From Hyphomonadaceae bacterium (GTDB lineage Bacteria > Pseudomonadota > Alphaproteobacteria > Caulobacterales > Aquidulcibacteraceae), in contig JAIELJ010000003.1 of NCBI GenBank assembly GCA_019753105.1, positions 372,001-436,000 of the forward strand: 64,000 nucleotides of DNA. Direction: 5' to 3'. Positions 8,071 through 15,132 of this stretch are shown one piece after another (within the stretch, counting starts at the first letter, position 1; the number at the start of each line of letters is the position of its first letter). The notes below the pieces were generated by a model. That model was not told where the DNA came from, ran no database searches, and was given only the letters and a program-made list of their open reading frames with translations. The translations under genes were made by a program, and so were the position numbers.

Positions 8071-9339
8071 ATGAGTCAGCGTGATCAAGCGGCCATTGGC
8101 GGCTTTGGGGGGAGCGATTGGCGCATGCACCTGCGCGACATGCGGACGCTACGGATGCTCCAGGACGGAGCGCCGGCGGAGGACGATATCCGGCGCATGC
8201 CGGACCGTGTCCTGCGCGCGGCGGTGCAGAACCCGGATCACTCCGAAGCCGCCCGTACCGCGGCGGAAGCGGAGCTACGCGCGCGGCGCATTAGCGCGGA
8301 GCGCTGGCGGCTCGTGGTGCCGGGCTTTATTCGCCCCGCTGATCTCGAACGGCGTGGCGACAAGCTCTTTTTCGGCTGGGGGCGCGCTGTGCGCGTCTGG
8401 AGCGGACGCGCGGTGTTTGCGTTGCTTGCGGCCATGTTCGTCTACGCCTTTCTGGAAGTGCGCGGCGAGGAGCAGCGTTACGCCGAGCTCGCGACCGAGT
8501 TAGCGCAATGCGTGGCAAGCGGCGCTTGCTCGCAAGCAGAGGCCGACGCGGAACTGGCCGGGCTGACTGATGCAGCGCCACCGCTTTGGGCGACGTTTGC
8601 GGCGCTCGGCTGGCTGCTTGCATTGTTGGTGTGGTTCTTCGCCTCCGCATTTCGCCGCCATCCCGCGCGCATCACCCTGTTACGCAAGTTCAACGTGCGC
8701 CATCTCTCTGAACCGCTGGAACGCGTGCTGGCGCAGGAGCTTCGTCCCTACGGACACATCGCCACGCTGTCGGACAAATACATCCGGCACGAGCGCTTCG
8801 GCTGGTTGCAAACAGCGCTGCTCTCGATTGGCAACCCGCTCGCCGCGCTTTGGTTCGTCATCGGTCTGCCGATCCGGTTCGTGTGGCGTCTGTTCGACCG
8901 CTCGGTGATGGGACCGGCTGTCGTGCTGAATGCGCGCGACTATCGCAATCTCGCGGCGCGGCTGCGCGATCGCATCGGGCTGAACGTGCAGGCGGCGATG
9001 GTGTCGAAGGAAGCGTTCATGGTGCGCACGTCGGACGCCTGGTGGCGCATGACGGCGCAGCTTCTGATGGATTCCAGCGATGCGATCGTCATGGATTTGA
9101 GTCAGATGTCGGAAGGCGTCGGCTGGGAGCTTGATCTCATCCGCGAAAGCGGGGCCGAGCGGCGTGTCGTTTTCATTGCGCTATGGGGCAAGTTGGAGGA
9201 GGCGGAAGCAGCACTCTCCGCGCGTGGCATTGACGCGGTTGTTCACCACTACGCCCCGGACGGCGAAATCCAGCGCCGGCCCGCGTTTCGCGCCGCCATG
9301 CTCGCCGCCATGCATGCAACGCACCACGTCGCGCCATGA
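8071..9339 (+). CDS. Multispanning membrane protein with TIR-like C-terminal domain
   Basis: This protein of about 422 residues has an N-terminal soluble helical part (1-107), a membrane span (about 109-129), an outer loop with two cysteines, a second span (about 172-193), a segment with the words [20 protein letters not shown] and [13 protein letters not shown], a hydrophobic region (about 248-274) and a C-terminal alpha/beta domain (about 285-420). The C-terminal [20 protein letters not shown] recalls the strand-helix with a conserved Glu of TIR/nucleoside-hydrolase-like folds. The family is not recognised and the TIR-like call is inference. I chose ATG 8071 because GGAAGGGG lies 8 bp upstream; ATG 8065 is too close. 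It overlaps the RusA gene by ATGA. Confidence 0.6.
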   Translation: MSQRDQAAIGGFGGSDWRMHLRDMRTLRMLQDGAPAEDDIRRMPDRVLRAAVQNPDHSEAARTAAEAELRARRISAERWRLVVPGFIRPADLERRGDKLFFGWGRAVRVWSGRAVFALLAAMFVYAFLEVRGEEQRYAELATELAQCVASGACSQAEADAELAGLTDAAPPLWATFAALGWLLALLVWFFASAFRRHPARITLLRKFNVRHLSEPLERVLAQELRPYGHIATLSDKYIRHERFGWLQTALLSIGNPLAALWFVIGLPIRFVWRLFDRSVMGPAVVLNARDYRNLAARLRDRIGLNVQAAMVSKEAFMVRTSDAWWRMTAQLLMDSSDAIVMDLSQMSEGVGWELDLIRESGAERRVVFIALWGKLEEAEAALSARGIDAVVHHYAPDGEIQRRPAFRAAMLAAMHATHHVAP

Positions 9340-9686
9340 ACGGCTGGACGGGGCGTGGCAAAGTGCGTGCGCGCGAGATCGAAGGCGGCGCCGAGATCGC
9401 GATCGACGGCGTCACCACACAGGCGCGCTACTACAAGCCGCTGGTCTACGAGTTCTTCCGCAAGGAATTCCAGATCCGCCCGCGCTATGGCGAGTTCGAG
9501 GTTGAGCTGATCATGGAATATGTCGGCGAAGTCCCGACACTCGATCTCGATAATCTGGCCAAAGCGCTGCTCGATGCGTTGAAGGGGCACGTGTTTTTCG
9601 ATGACAGCCAGATCGCGCGCTTGTTGTGCGAGCGCAGGGCGGGGGAACGCGATCGGATTACGGTGAAGGCGGTCAGGCGAGCCTAG
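9336..9686 (+). CDS. RusA-family Holliday junction resolvase
   Basis: This 116-residue endonuclease is of the RusA family, which cleaves four-way DNA junctions as a dimer. The signature DLDNLAKALLDALKG has the spacing of the catalytic Asp, Asp, Asn and Lys of RusA, and FFDDSQI supplies the third acidic residue. RusA genes are typically prophage-borne, but no other phage gene is nearby. The start ATG overlaps the stop of the TIR-like membrane gene in an ATGA, so the two are translationally coupled. The stop overlaps the convergent small membrane gene by 4 bp. Confidence 0.85.
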   Translation: MNGWTGRGKVRAREIEGGAEIAIDGVTTQARYYKPLVYEFFRKEFQIRPRYGEFEVELIMEYVGEVPTLDLDNLAKALLDALKGHVFFDDSQIARLLCERRAGERDRITVKAVRRA

Positions 9687-9901
9687 CGGCGTTGCTTCGC
9701 TTCGCACTCTCGTTGTTGGAGTTCGCGCTCATAAGCGTTCAGCCGCTCGTCAGTCGCGGGACAATTGGAGGTAAAGCGGTCAAGGTCTCGTACCAGTAAG
9801 GTCACCACACCCCAGGCGCCTAGGGAGCCAACAATCACGACCGCGATCGCGCTCGCAAGAAGTCGCCTAAAGCGTTGCGTTGGTAAGTGTTCGTCGCTCA
9901 T
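9683..9901 (-). CDS. Small single-span membrane protein (72 aa)
   Basis: This 72-residue protein has a short polar N-terminus, one membrane span (about 12-36) and a charged C-terminal helix with two cysteines and many Glu, Gln and Arg residues (ERELQQRECEAKQRR). No family is recognised. Its start codon directly abuts the stop of the acyltransferase gene, so it is probably the last gene of the cdsA-plsC transcript. Confidence 0.6.
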   Translation of the reverse strand: MSDEHLPTQRFRRLLASAIAVVIVGSLGAWGVVTLLVRDLDRFTSNCPATDERLNAYERELQQRECEAKQRR

Positions 9902-10543
9902 TCACTTCCACCGCATCGGCGGCGCTTGCGCTTTCAGCGCTTCGATCTTCTCGCGCAGTTCATCGACAAAGCCATGATGCGAACCGCTCCACGTTAGAGG
10001 ATCGCCGACGACGGCCGTCGTGTTGAACGGGACCAAAAGCTTCGCATCCTTCGGCAGCGAGCGCCCCGCGCCCTGTAGATAAACCGGCGTCACCGTCGTT
10101 TGCGGATACGCTTCAACCAGGCGCGCGACGCCCGTTTTAAAGCGCGTCATCTCCTCTGGTTCGCCGCGCGAGCCTTCGGGGAAGACGACGAGGATTTCGC
10201 CGCGCTCCAAAGCCTGTTTGGCGCCAAGCAGCACATCCTCCGTCCGCGAAGCGCCGCCGCGCTTGATCGGGATGATGCCAATGATGTTGCGCGAGAACCA
10301 GGAGCCGAAGCCGCCTTTGTCGAAGTGGTCCGCCGCAGCCACTGGGCGGAGCTTGGGTAGGAGTTTCGAGGGAAAGAGGCACAAGAGCACGATCGTGTCG
10401 ACATGGCTGTTGTGATTGGCGGCGACGATCGCGGGGCCGCTTTTCGGCAGCTTCTCGCCGCCGATCGTATCAAGCCCGAACAGCAGCCGTGCGACCGGGC
10501 GCACGACGAGCATCAAGCCATAGCGCCGGATCGTCTGCAGCAT
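9902..10543 (-). CDS. Lysophospholipid acyltransferase (PlsC-like 1-acylglycerol-3-phosphate acyltransferase)
   Basis: This 213-residue member of the PlsC/LPLAT family transfers an acyl chain to a lysophospholipid, typically making phosphatidic acid at the inner membrane. The catalytic HX4D motif is visible in NHNSHVDT (about 43-50) and the acyl-acceptor motif as FPEGSRGEP with a following RFKTGVARL. The start ATG overlaps the stop of the cdsA gene (ATGA at 10540-10543), so the two are co-translated. The product would be the direct substrate of CdsA. Whether it is the main PlsC of the cell cannot be told. Confidence 0.88.
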   Translation of the reverse strand: MLQTIRRYGLMLVVRPVARLLFGLDTIGGEKLPKSGPAIVAANHNSHVDTIVLLCLFPSKLLPKLRPVAAADHFDKGGFGSWFSRNIIGIIPIKRGGASRTEDVLLGAKQALERGEILVVFPEGSRGEPEEMTRFKTGVARLVEAYPQTTVTPVYLQGAGRSLPKDAKLLVPFNTTAVVGDPLTWSGSHHGFVDELREKIEALKAQAPPMRWK

Positions 10544-11529
10544 CAGAAGCGCTCAATCGCGAAATACGCGAGCAAGTGAAAGTACACCGGCGCGGCGAAT
10601 GTGAGGCTGTCGAGCCGATCGAGCACGCCGCCATGGCCTGGAATAAGCCGCGAGGTATCTTTGACGCCAAGATCGCGCTTGATCGCGCTCATGGTGATGT
10701 CGCCGAAGAAACCGGCCATCGGCACGACGATGCCCATGATCGCTGCGTGCGTGGGCGTGAGCGGCGTGAAGTAGGGCGCAAGCCAATAAAACACGGCCGC
10801 CGCTGTGAGCCAGCCGCCGATCGCGCCTTCCCAGGTTTTGTTGGGCGAGACGTTCGGCGTGATCTTCGTCCGCCCAAACGCCTTCCCCCAGCAATATTGC
10901 GCGACGTCGTTCAACTGCGTGATGAAGAGCAGGAAGAACACAAGGCCTGCGCCGCCCGCGGGCGCTTCCGCATCCGGCACACGCATCAGGAAGGCTATGT
11001 AGCCGATATTGTAGACGCAAACGACCATGCCCCAGTGGATGATGCCCACCGTCGGCAGATAGCCCTCCGTCCGTCCGATCCACGCCATCGCCGCGGCAGA
11101 GATGAGGAAGCCATAGACGGGCAGGAAGACGAGATAGATCTGGTAGCTGTCGTCAAACAACGCCTCGGCGAAGATGAGGCCGTAATTGACGACGACCGAG
11201 AGATACGCGAGCAACACGATCAGGCGGTCTTCCTTGCGCGTTGGCGCAAGCGTCAGAAATTCCTTGAGGGCCAGGAACGAGATGAACGCGAACAAGATCG
11301 CCGTCGCCTGCCAGCCGGCTACGAGTGCTGCGCCAAGCAACAGCGCCATCACCCACCACGAGCGCATGCGTGGGCCGAGATCGGTCCACTTACCCGGCTG
11401 TGCGCGTGGCAAGATCAAAGCTGCGATGGTGCCGGCCAGCAAGAGCGCCAGCACGCCGAGAAACCCGAACACCAGCGGTTCGGCTATGTTGATCGCGAAA
11501 TTGTCGCCGGTGATGCTGAGCCCGCTCAT
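10543..11529 (-). CDS. cdsA: Phosphatidate cytidylyltransferase CdsA
   Basis: This 328-residue integral membrane enzyme makes CDP-diacylglycerol from phosphatidate and CTP. It has about eight membrane spans and the family signature near the C-terminus, SAIKRDLGVKDTSRLIPGHG followed by GVLDRLDSL. I prefer the ATG at 11529 over an upstream TTG, with GGAAA as ribosome site. It is coupled to the downstream acyltransferase. A CDP-alcohol phosphatidyltransferase lies on the other strand, so the locus covers three consecutive phospholipid steps. A second, essential cdsA is usual elsewhere in such genomes, so this may be a paralogue. Confidence 0.88.
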   Translation of the reverse strand: MSGLSITGDNFAINIAEPLVFGFLGVLALLLAGTIAALILPRAQPGKWTDLGPRMRSWWVMALLLGAALVAGWQATAILFAFISFLALKEFLTLAPTRKEDRLIVLLAYLSVVVNYGLIFAEALFDDSYQIYLVFLPVYGFLISAAAMAWIGRTEGYLPTVGIIHWGMVVCVYNIGYIAFLMRVPDAEAPAGGAGLVFFLLFITQLNDVAQYCWGKAFGRTKITPNVSPNKTWEGAIGGWLTAAAVFYWLAPYFTPLTPTHAAIMGIVVPMAGFFGDITMSAIKRDLGVKDTSRLIPGHGGVLDRLDSLTFAAPVYFHLLAYFAIERF

Positions 11530-11562
11530 GCGATCATTTCCGCGCAACGTAGATCGGCGTCA

Positions 11563-11964
11563 ATGAGCGCCTTTCAAAGACTGCGTGAAGCGGCGGCGGG
11601 CAATACGCTCTTCCACGTCGCATTCGCGTTCTTCGCGATGGGCGGCTGGGCAGCGTTCGCCAATCGCGACCATTCTGTGGCCGAAATCTTGACCGCGGGC
11701 TTGGTGCAGGGCGCGATCTCGGCATTGCTCACGCTTTGCCTCAAGAAATTCCTCGAATGGTTCGCGGCGCGCTTGAGAGGCTGGCCGGCGCTCGTCGTTC
11801 CGCCGCTGATCACGGCCAGCACCATCCTCACCATCTTATGGAGCGCGCATAGCTTCGCCGGCACGCCGGAAATTTTGGTGACGATCGCCGTTCCGTTCAC
11901 TGTGTCGACGACCTACGCCATCCTCTACAATCTGCGTCTTTGGAGACAGGCCAATGGCCGCTGA
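11563..11964 (+). CDS. Small four-span membrane protein, unknown
   Basis: This 133-residue protein starts at ATG 11563 (MSAFQRLREAAAG) and has four likely membrane spans separated by short basic loops (KKFLEWFAARLRG). No domain is recognised. It overlaps the CDP-alcohol phosphatidyltransferase start by 11 bp and is divergent from cdsA with only 33 bp between starts, so it is part of the phospholipid locus. A membrane scaffold or flippase-like helper role would be speculation. Confidence 0.7.
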   Translation: MSAFQRLREAAAGNTLFHVAFAFFAMGGWAAFANRDHSVAEILTAGLVQGAISALLTLCLKKFLEWFAARLRGWPALVVPPLITASTILTILWSAHSFAGTPEILVTIAVPFTVSTTYAILYNLRLWRQANGR

Positions 11965-12661
11965 CGAAGCTGACCGCCGCCCGATCTCGCAACGCTCGCA
12001 TGGCTGGGCGCAATGGCTGTCGAAGACGTTGGTGAAAGCCAACGTCTCGCCGAACTTTATCTCATTCACCTGCATGATCTTTGCTGCGCTCTCTGGGGCG
12101 TGTTTCTACGCGACCTCGCTGGCCGAGAACGGCATCGACCGCATTCTGCTTTGCATTGGCGCCGCACTCTTCTGCCAGCTGCGCCTGTTGGCCAACATGA
12201 TGGACGGCATGGTCGCTGTCGAAGGCGGCAAGGGGAGTGCGGACGGGCCGATCTGGAATGAATTGCCGGATCGCTTTGCCGATATCTTCGTGCTGATCGG
12301 CGCAGGCTATGCTGTCGCCGCAGCTGGTTTGTTCGACGCTTCACTCGGCTGGGCGGCGGCTGTGTTTGCGGTGATGACGGCGTATGCGCGCGAAGTTGGC
12401 CGAAGCGCCGGCGCGCCAGCGGATTTCTCCGGTCCGATGGCCAAGCCGCATCGCATGTTCTGGATGACGATCGCGGCTATTCTCACGATCTTCGATCCGC
12501 AGCTCGGCCCAAGCGCCGCATCGATCCTCGAATGGGGCGCGCCCGGCCATAGCGGGCGCGGCGTGTTCATAGCCTTCTTCCTATGGTTCGTGCTGTTCGG
12601 CTCGATCGTCACGACATTCGCACGGACGGGCAGGGCGCTGGCGTTCCTCAATAGGCGCTGA
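11954..12661 (+). CDS. CDP-alcohol phosphatidyltransferase family protein
   Basis: This 235-residue integral membrane enzyme joins a CDP-activated lipid to an alcohol. The family motif is present as MMDGMVAVEGGKGSADGPIW followed by NELPDR, with the conserved Asp and Gly residues; the Arg of the usual DGxxAR is Val here. About six membrane spans follow. The alcohol substrate (glycerol phosphate, serine, inositol phosphate or other) cannot be assigned. The start overlaps the preceding four-span gene by 11 bp. A strong hairpin at 12667 follows directly. Confidence 0.85.
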   Translation: MAADEADRRPISQRSHGWAQWLSKTLVKANVSPNFISFTCMIFAALSGACFYATSLAENGIDRILLCIGAALFCQLRLLANMMDGMVAVEGGKGSADGPIWNELPDRFADIFVLIGAGYAVAAAGLFDASLGWAAAVFAVMTAYAREVGRSAGAPADFSGPMAKPHRMFWMTIAAILTIFDPQLGPSAASILEWGAPGHSGRGVFIAFFLWFVLFGSIVTTFARTGRALAFLNRR

Positions 12662-12666
12662 AACGA

Positions 12667-12692
12667 GAAGCGCGGGCCGAGGCCCGCGCTTC
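12667..12692. terminator. GC-rich hairpin between convergent genes
   Basis: GAAGCGCGGGCC and GGCCCGCGCTTC form a 12-bp perfect inverted repeat with a minimal centre. It sits 5 bp after the CDP-alcohol transferase stop and 24 bp past the end of sspB. It has no T-tract, so it may act as a bidirectional transcript end or a stability hairpin. Confidence 0.55.
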
Positions 12693-12716
12693 GAAAGCTC
12701 GATCGAGAGATAGGCT

Positions 12717-13208
12717 TTACTTCTTCCGGAACGCGTCGAGGCTGACGACGCCGCTATCGCTCTGCGCGGGCGCGCTTTCCGAGACCGGCGCTTGCTCGCG
12801 CGCCGCCGGGATCGACTCGTCGCCCGAGACCATGCGCGCTTCGTCGGCGTGCGGCTGCTCGAATTGCAGGCCGAACTTCACACTCGGATCGAAGAAGCGG
12901 GTGATCGCCTTCAGCGGAATGGTGATCGGTTGCGGTTGGCCCGAGAACTTCAGGATGACGCGGAAGCGATCGGCGTAAACTTCGAGATCCCAGAATTGGT
13001 GCTCGAGCACGATCGTCATCTCTTCGGGATAACGGGCGCGCAATTGTTCTGGGATGATCACGCCCGGCGCATGGGTGCGGAACGTAATGTAGAAATGGTG
13101 TTTGCCTGGCAGGCCGCGCGGGCTGGCCGCTTCCTGCAACGATGCACGCACGACGCTGCGCAGCGCGTCTTGCATCAGTTGGTCATACCCGATCACGTCA
13201 TCGGCCAC
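12717..13208 (-). CDS. sspB: SspB-family ClpXP adaptor
   Basis: This 163-residue adaptor binds ssrA-tagged peptides and delivers them to ClpXP. The alphaproteobacterial pattern is clear: IGYDQLMQDALRSVV, then GKHHFYITFRTHAPGV and ITRFFDPSVKFGLQFE. A disordered linker and a C-terminal SLDAFRKK tail that should dock on ClpX follow. I place the start at GTG 13208 because AGGGGAG lies 8 bp upstream and family members begin just before IGYD; longer frames upstream have no such support. Its partner tag is encoded less than 1 kb away in the tmRNA gene at 13891-14318. Confidence 0.9.
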   Translation of the reverse strand: MADDVIGYDQLMQDALRSVVRASLQEAASPRGLPGKHHFYITFRTHAPGVIIPEQLRARYPEEMTIVLEHQFWDLEVYADRFRVILKFSGQPQPITIPLKAITRFFDPSVKFGLQFEQPHADEARMVSGDESIPAAREQAPVSESAPAQSDSGVVSLDAFRKK

Positions 13209-13500
13209 GGCCGCGCTCCCCTCAAAGCTTGTCCACACCCTTAGTGGCTCGTTTCGGACAGTCAATTGCTGATCCACGAGGCGCGAAAACACCAACGTTC
13301 TCAACGTCGGCTGGCGAACGCAAACTGTGGATAAAAAGTTCGGTGCTCATGTGTGCAAAACTAACGCCGTGACAGCGGTGCTTCGCGCGGATCGCGAGAC
13401 GCGCCGCAGCAAACTCGCCAACCGCCTGCACTCTAACGAGATTTCGGGGAAGAGTTCGCGCGAATGGCGCCTCAAGAGGCTGTGACCGCGTGAGTCGGGG
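13209..13500. other. Intergenic region upstream of sspB with DnaA-box-like sites
   Basis: No convincing gene is seen in these 292 bp. The region holds TTGTCCACA at 13229-13237, TGATCCACG at 13270-13278 and TTATCCACA, a perfect DnaA-box consensus, on the minus strand at 13326-13334. It is less GC-rich than its surroundings. It presumably also carries the sspB promoter. A frame through 13222-13431 on the minus strand has no ribosome site or recognisable domain. Confidence 0.4.
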
Positions 13501-13506
13501 TCACAG
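13480..13506. terminator. Inverted repeat at the end of the GFA pseudogene
   Basis: CTGTGACC at 13480-13487 pairs with GGTCACAG at 13499-13506, an 8-bp perfect stem with an 11-base loop. It overlaps the stop of the frameshifted GFA-family gene. There is no T-run, so its role as a terminator is tentative. Confidence 0.35.
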
Positions 13507-13888
13507 CGCGCTAATGCTGACCCAGCAATGGCGCAAGGCAGCTTTTCTTCAGCGAAGTGGTCGCTGGTTGGGACAAGTTCCCCGGGTGCGTCGAATGCGC
13601 AGACAGGAACGTGGGTCTCGCCGGGCCACTTTTCTCCTCGAAACGCTATTGGCGATCCGCACGCGCCGCAAAAGAAGCGTTTGACGTCAGCGGATGAGGC
13701 GAAGGCGGTGAGCGCGTCGCCAGAGAGGTCACTTGATCATCGTTAAAGCCGGCCCACGCCACCGATGGCGCTGAAGACGCGCGCCGGCAGGTCTCGCAAT
13801 GGCAGTTGGAGACAAAGCGCGGCGCACCGCGCGTCTCGAACGTCACGGCGCCGCAAAGGCAATGACCGGTGCGCTTTTCGCTGCTCAT
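13501..13888 (-). pseudogene. GFA-family (DUF636, Mss4-like) protein gene, frameshifted
   Basis: From ATG 13888 the minus strand reads SSEKRTGHCLCGAVTFETRG and a CHCETCRR zinc-ligand motif, then loses frame near 13723-13728. In the next frame the family pattern continues exactly: SGDALTAFASSADVKRFFCG, ACGSPIAFRGEKWPGETHV, then GELVPTSDHFAEEKLP. Adding one T after GTGACCT would give VTFSGDAL and restore the gene. A second one-base loss near 13530 may affect the last 12 residues. Intact members are about 130-residue zinc proteins once linked to glutathione-dependent formaldehyde activation. It is either a young pseudogene or the product of sequencing errors. It starts right next to the tmRNA 3' end. 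Confidence 0.75.
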
Positions 13889-13890
13889 TG

Positions 13891-14318
13891 AGGATGCTCC
13901 GCTCTTCGGAGAAATCCCCGGCTTCTGTTGCCGGGCGCCGGGGGGCCCCGCCTAGTGATGCTACTCAGTAGGACTTAGGTTCGGAAAACTCCGCACTGCT
14001 TACGCAGCGAGGGCGAATTCCTCAGCGTTGTTGTCGTTGGCAACTATGCTGTTTGGCCTGTAACGGGACCACCCGAGCAAAAGCCTCGGCATTCAACGTC
14101 CGTCGATCCTATTTCGGCCCCATACAACGAACCCCAACGAGGCCCGTCCTTCGCTCGCTCCGCGAGCTTCGGAGGGCAACCTTCGCGCCCGTTAGGACTG
14201 AAGGCGTAAGCCAGCCGAAGCGCGAAGCGCGAAGGTTGGTGGAGCCGCCGGGCATCGCACCCGGGTCCGATCCGCCTATCTCCGCGCGTTTATCGCCATA
14301 GTCCGGTTGCCCGGACAC
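13891..14318 (-). ncRNA. ssrA: Transfer-messenger RNA, circularly permuted two-piece form
   Basis: The RNA rescues stalled ribosomes and tags the peptides. On the minus strand the acceptor piece comes first (about 14318-14237): a GTCCGG/CCGGAC hairpin, then a T-arm-like GACCCGGGTGCGATGCCC and the 3' end CGGCTCCACCA. After a spacer the coding piece starts at 14121 with GGGGCCG, which can pair with CGGCTCC of the acceptor. The tag frame at 14041-14000 reads ANDNNAEEFALAA and ends in TAA. G/C-rich pseudoknot-like stems follow down to about 13891. Order and tag match the permuted tmRNAs known from Caulobacter and other alphaproteobacteria. Exact ends are approximate. Confidence 0.93.
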
Positions 14319-14322
14319 GACT

Positions 14323-14350
14323 GATATAGGCGCTTCGCGGCTCGACGCAA
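14323..14350 (-). promoter_or_regulatory. Likely sigma-70-type promoter of the tmRNA
   Basis: Reading the minus strand, TTGCGT (14350-14345), a 16-base spacer and TATATC (14328-14323) form a -35/-10 pair. A start about 7 bases downstream would fall at the first hairpin of the acceptor piece, near 14316. Confidence 0.5.
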
Positions 14351-14384
14351 AGCGCGCGTTAGTGTGTTCCAGAGACTCGCTTTA

Positions 14385-14410
14385 CCGCCCTCCACAGATC
14401 GGGAGGGCGG
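14385..14410 (+). promoter_or_regulatory. Hairpin masking the aqpZ ribosome-binding site
   Basis: CCGCCCTCC (14385-14393) and GGAGGGCGG (14402-14410) are a perfect 9-bp inverted repeat with an 8-base loop. The right arm contains the GGGAGGG ribosome-binding site of the gene starting at 14416. When folded, translation should be blocked. This could be a thermosensor or a translational control element. Confidence 0.6.
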
Positions 14411-14415
14411 TCCCC

Positions 14416-15132
14416 ATGACGAAGAAGCTCGCGGCCGAGTTCGTCGGCACGTTTACTTTGGTCCTGTTCGGCTGCGGCGCGGCGGTGCTGGCTGGGTTCG
14501 GCATTATCGGCCAACTCGGCATCGCCTTCGCCTTTGGTCTGGCGATCGTTGCGATGGCCTATGGCATCGGCGGCGTCTCTGGTTGCCACGTAAACCCCGC
14601 GGTGAGCTTCGGCTTTTGGACGGCGGGGCGCATGCCGACGAGCGAGATGCTCGGCTATTGGGCCGCGCAGTGTCTAGGCGCGGTCGTCGGCGCGGGCGTG
14701 TTGCTGCTCATTGCGTCGGGATCGCCCGATTACTCCATCGCTGATAACGGCTTAGGTCAAAACGGCTTTGGCGTCCGCGATCCCATCTCGAACCAAGGCT
14801 CGCCCGGCGACTATAGCTTGGTCTCCGGCGGCATTTTCGAGGTCGTGGCGACGTTCATTTTCCTCGTGACTATCCTTGGCGTCACACAAAAGGGCGCGCC
14901 GGCGCAGCTAGGCGGTCTCGCTATCGGCCTGACTCTGGTGGTCATCCACATTGTCGGCATTCAGATCACTGGCGTCTCGGTAAACCCTGCACGCTCGCTC
15001 GGACCTGCTGTATGGGTGTTGGGCGACGCGCTTGAGCAGCTTTGGCTGTTCATCGCAGCGCCTATGGTGGGAGCGGGGCTAGCGGGATGGGCGTTCCGAG
15101 TGAGGCTGTTGAGCAGCGACGACGCCAGTTGA
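14416..15132 (+). CDS. aqpZ: Aquaporin Z family water channel
   Basis: This 238-residue inner-membrane channel of the MIP family has six spans and two NPA half-helices. The first NPA (residues 60-62) is in CHVNPAVSFG and the second (190-192) in VSVNPARSLG; the Arg after the second NPA and the sequence context favour the water-selective AqpZ type over a glycerol facilitator. I place the start at ATG 14416, 6 bp after a GGGAGGGCGG ribosome site that is itself inside a hairpin. The downstream DUF2459 gene overlaps its 3' end. Confidence 0.93.
   Translation: MTKKLAAEFVGTFTLVLFGCGAAVLAGFGIIGQLGIAFAFGLAIVAMAYGIGGVSGCHVNPAVSFGFWTAGRMPTSEMLGYWAAQCLGAVVGAGVLLLIASGSPDYSIADNGLGQNGFGVRDPISNQGSPGDYSLVSGGIFEVVATFIFLVTILGVTQKGAPAQLGGLAIGLTLVVIHIVGIQITGVSVNPARSLGPAVWVLGDALEQLWLFIAAPMVGAGLAGWAFRVRLLSSDDAS

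Noticed and set aside
9336-9686. RusA gene as a sign of a prophage
   Set aside because: No integrase, terminase, portal, tail or attachment repeats are seen around it.
13222-13431. Minus-strand 69-codon frame upstream of sspB
   Set aside because: No ribosome site, no domain, and it covers the DnaA-box-like sites and the expected promoter.
14109-14318. Minus-strand 69-codon frame
   Set aside because: It covers the acceptor piece and spacer of the tmRNA gene and has no domain; the RNA explains the sequence.
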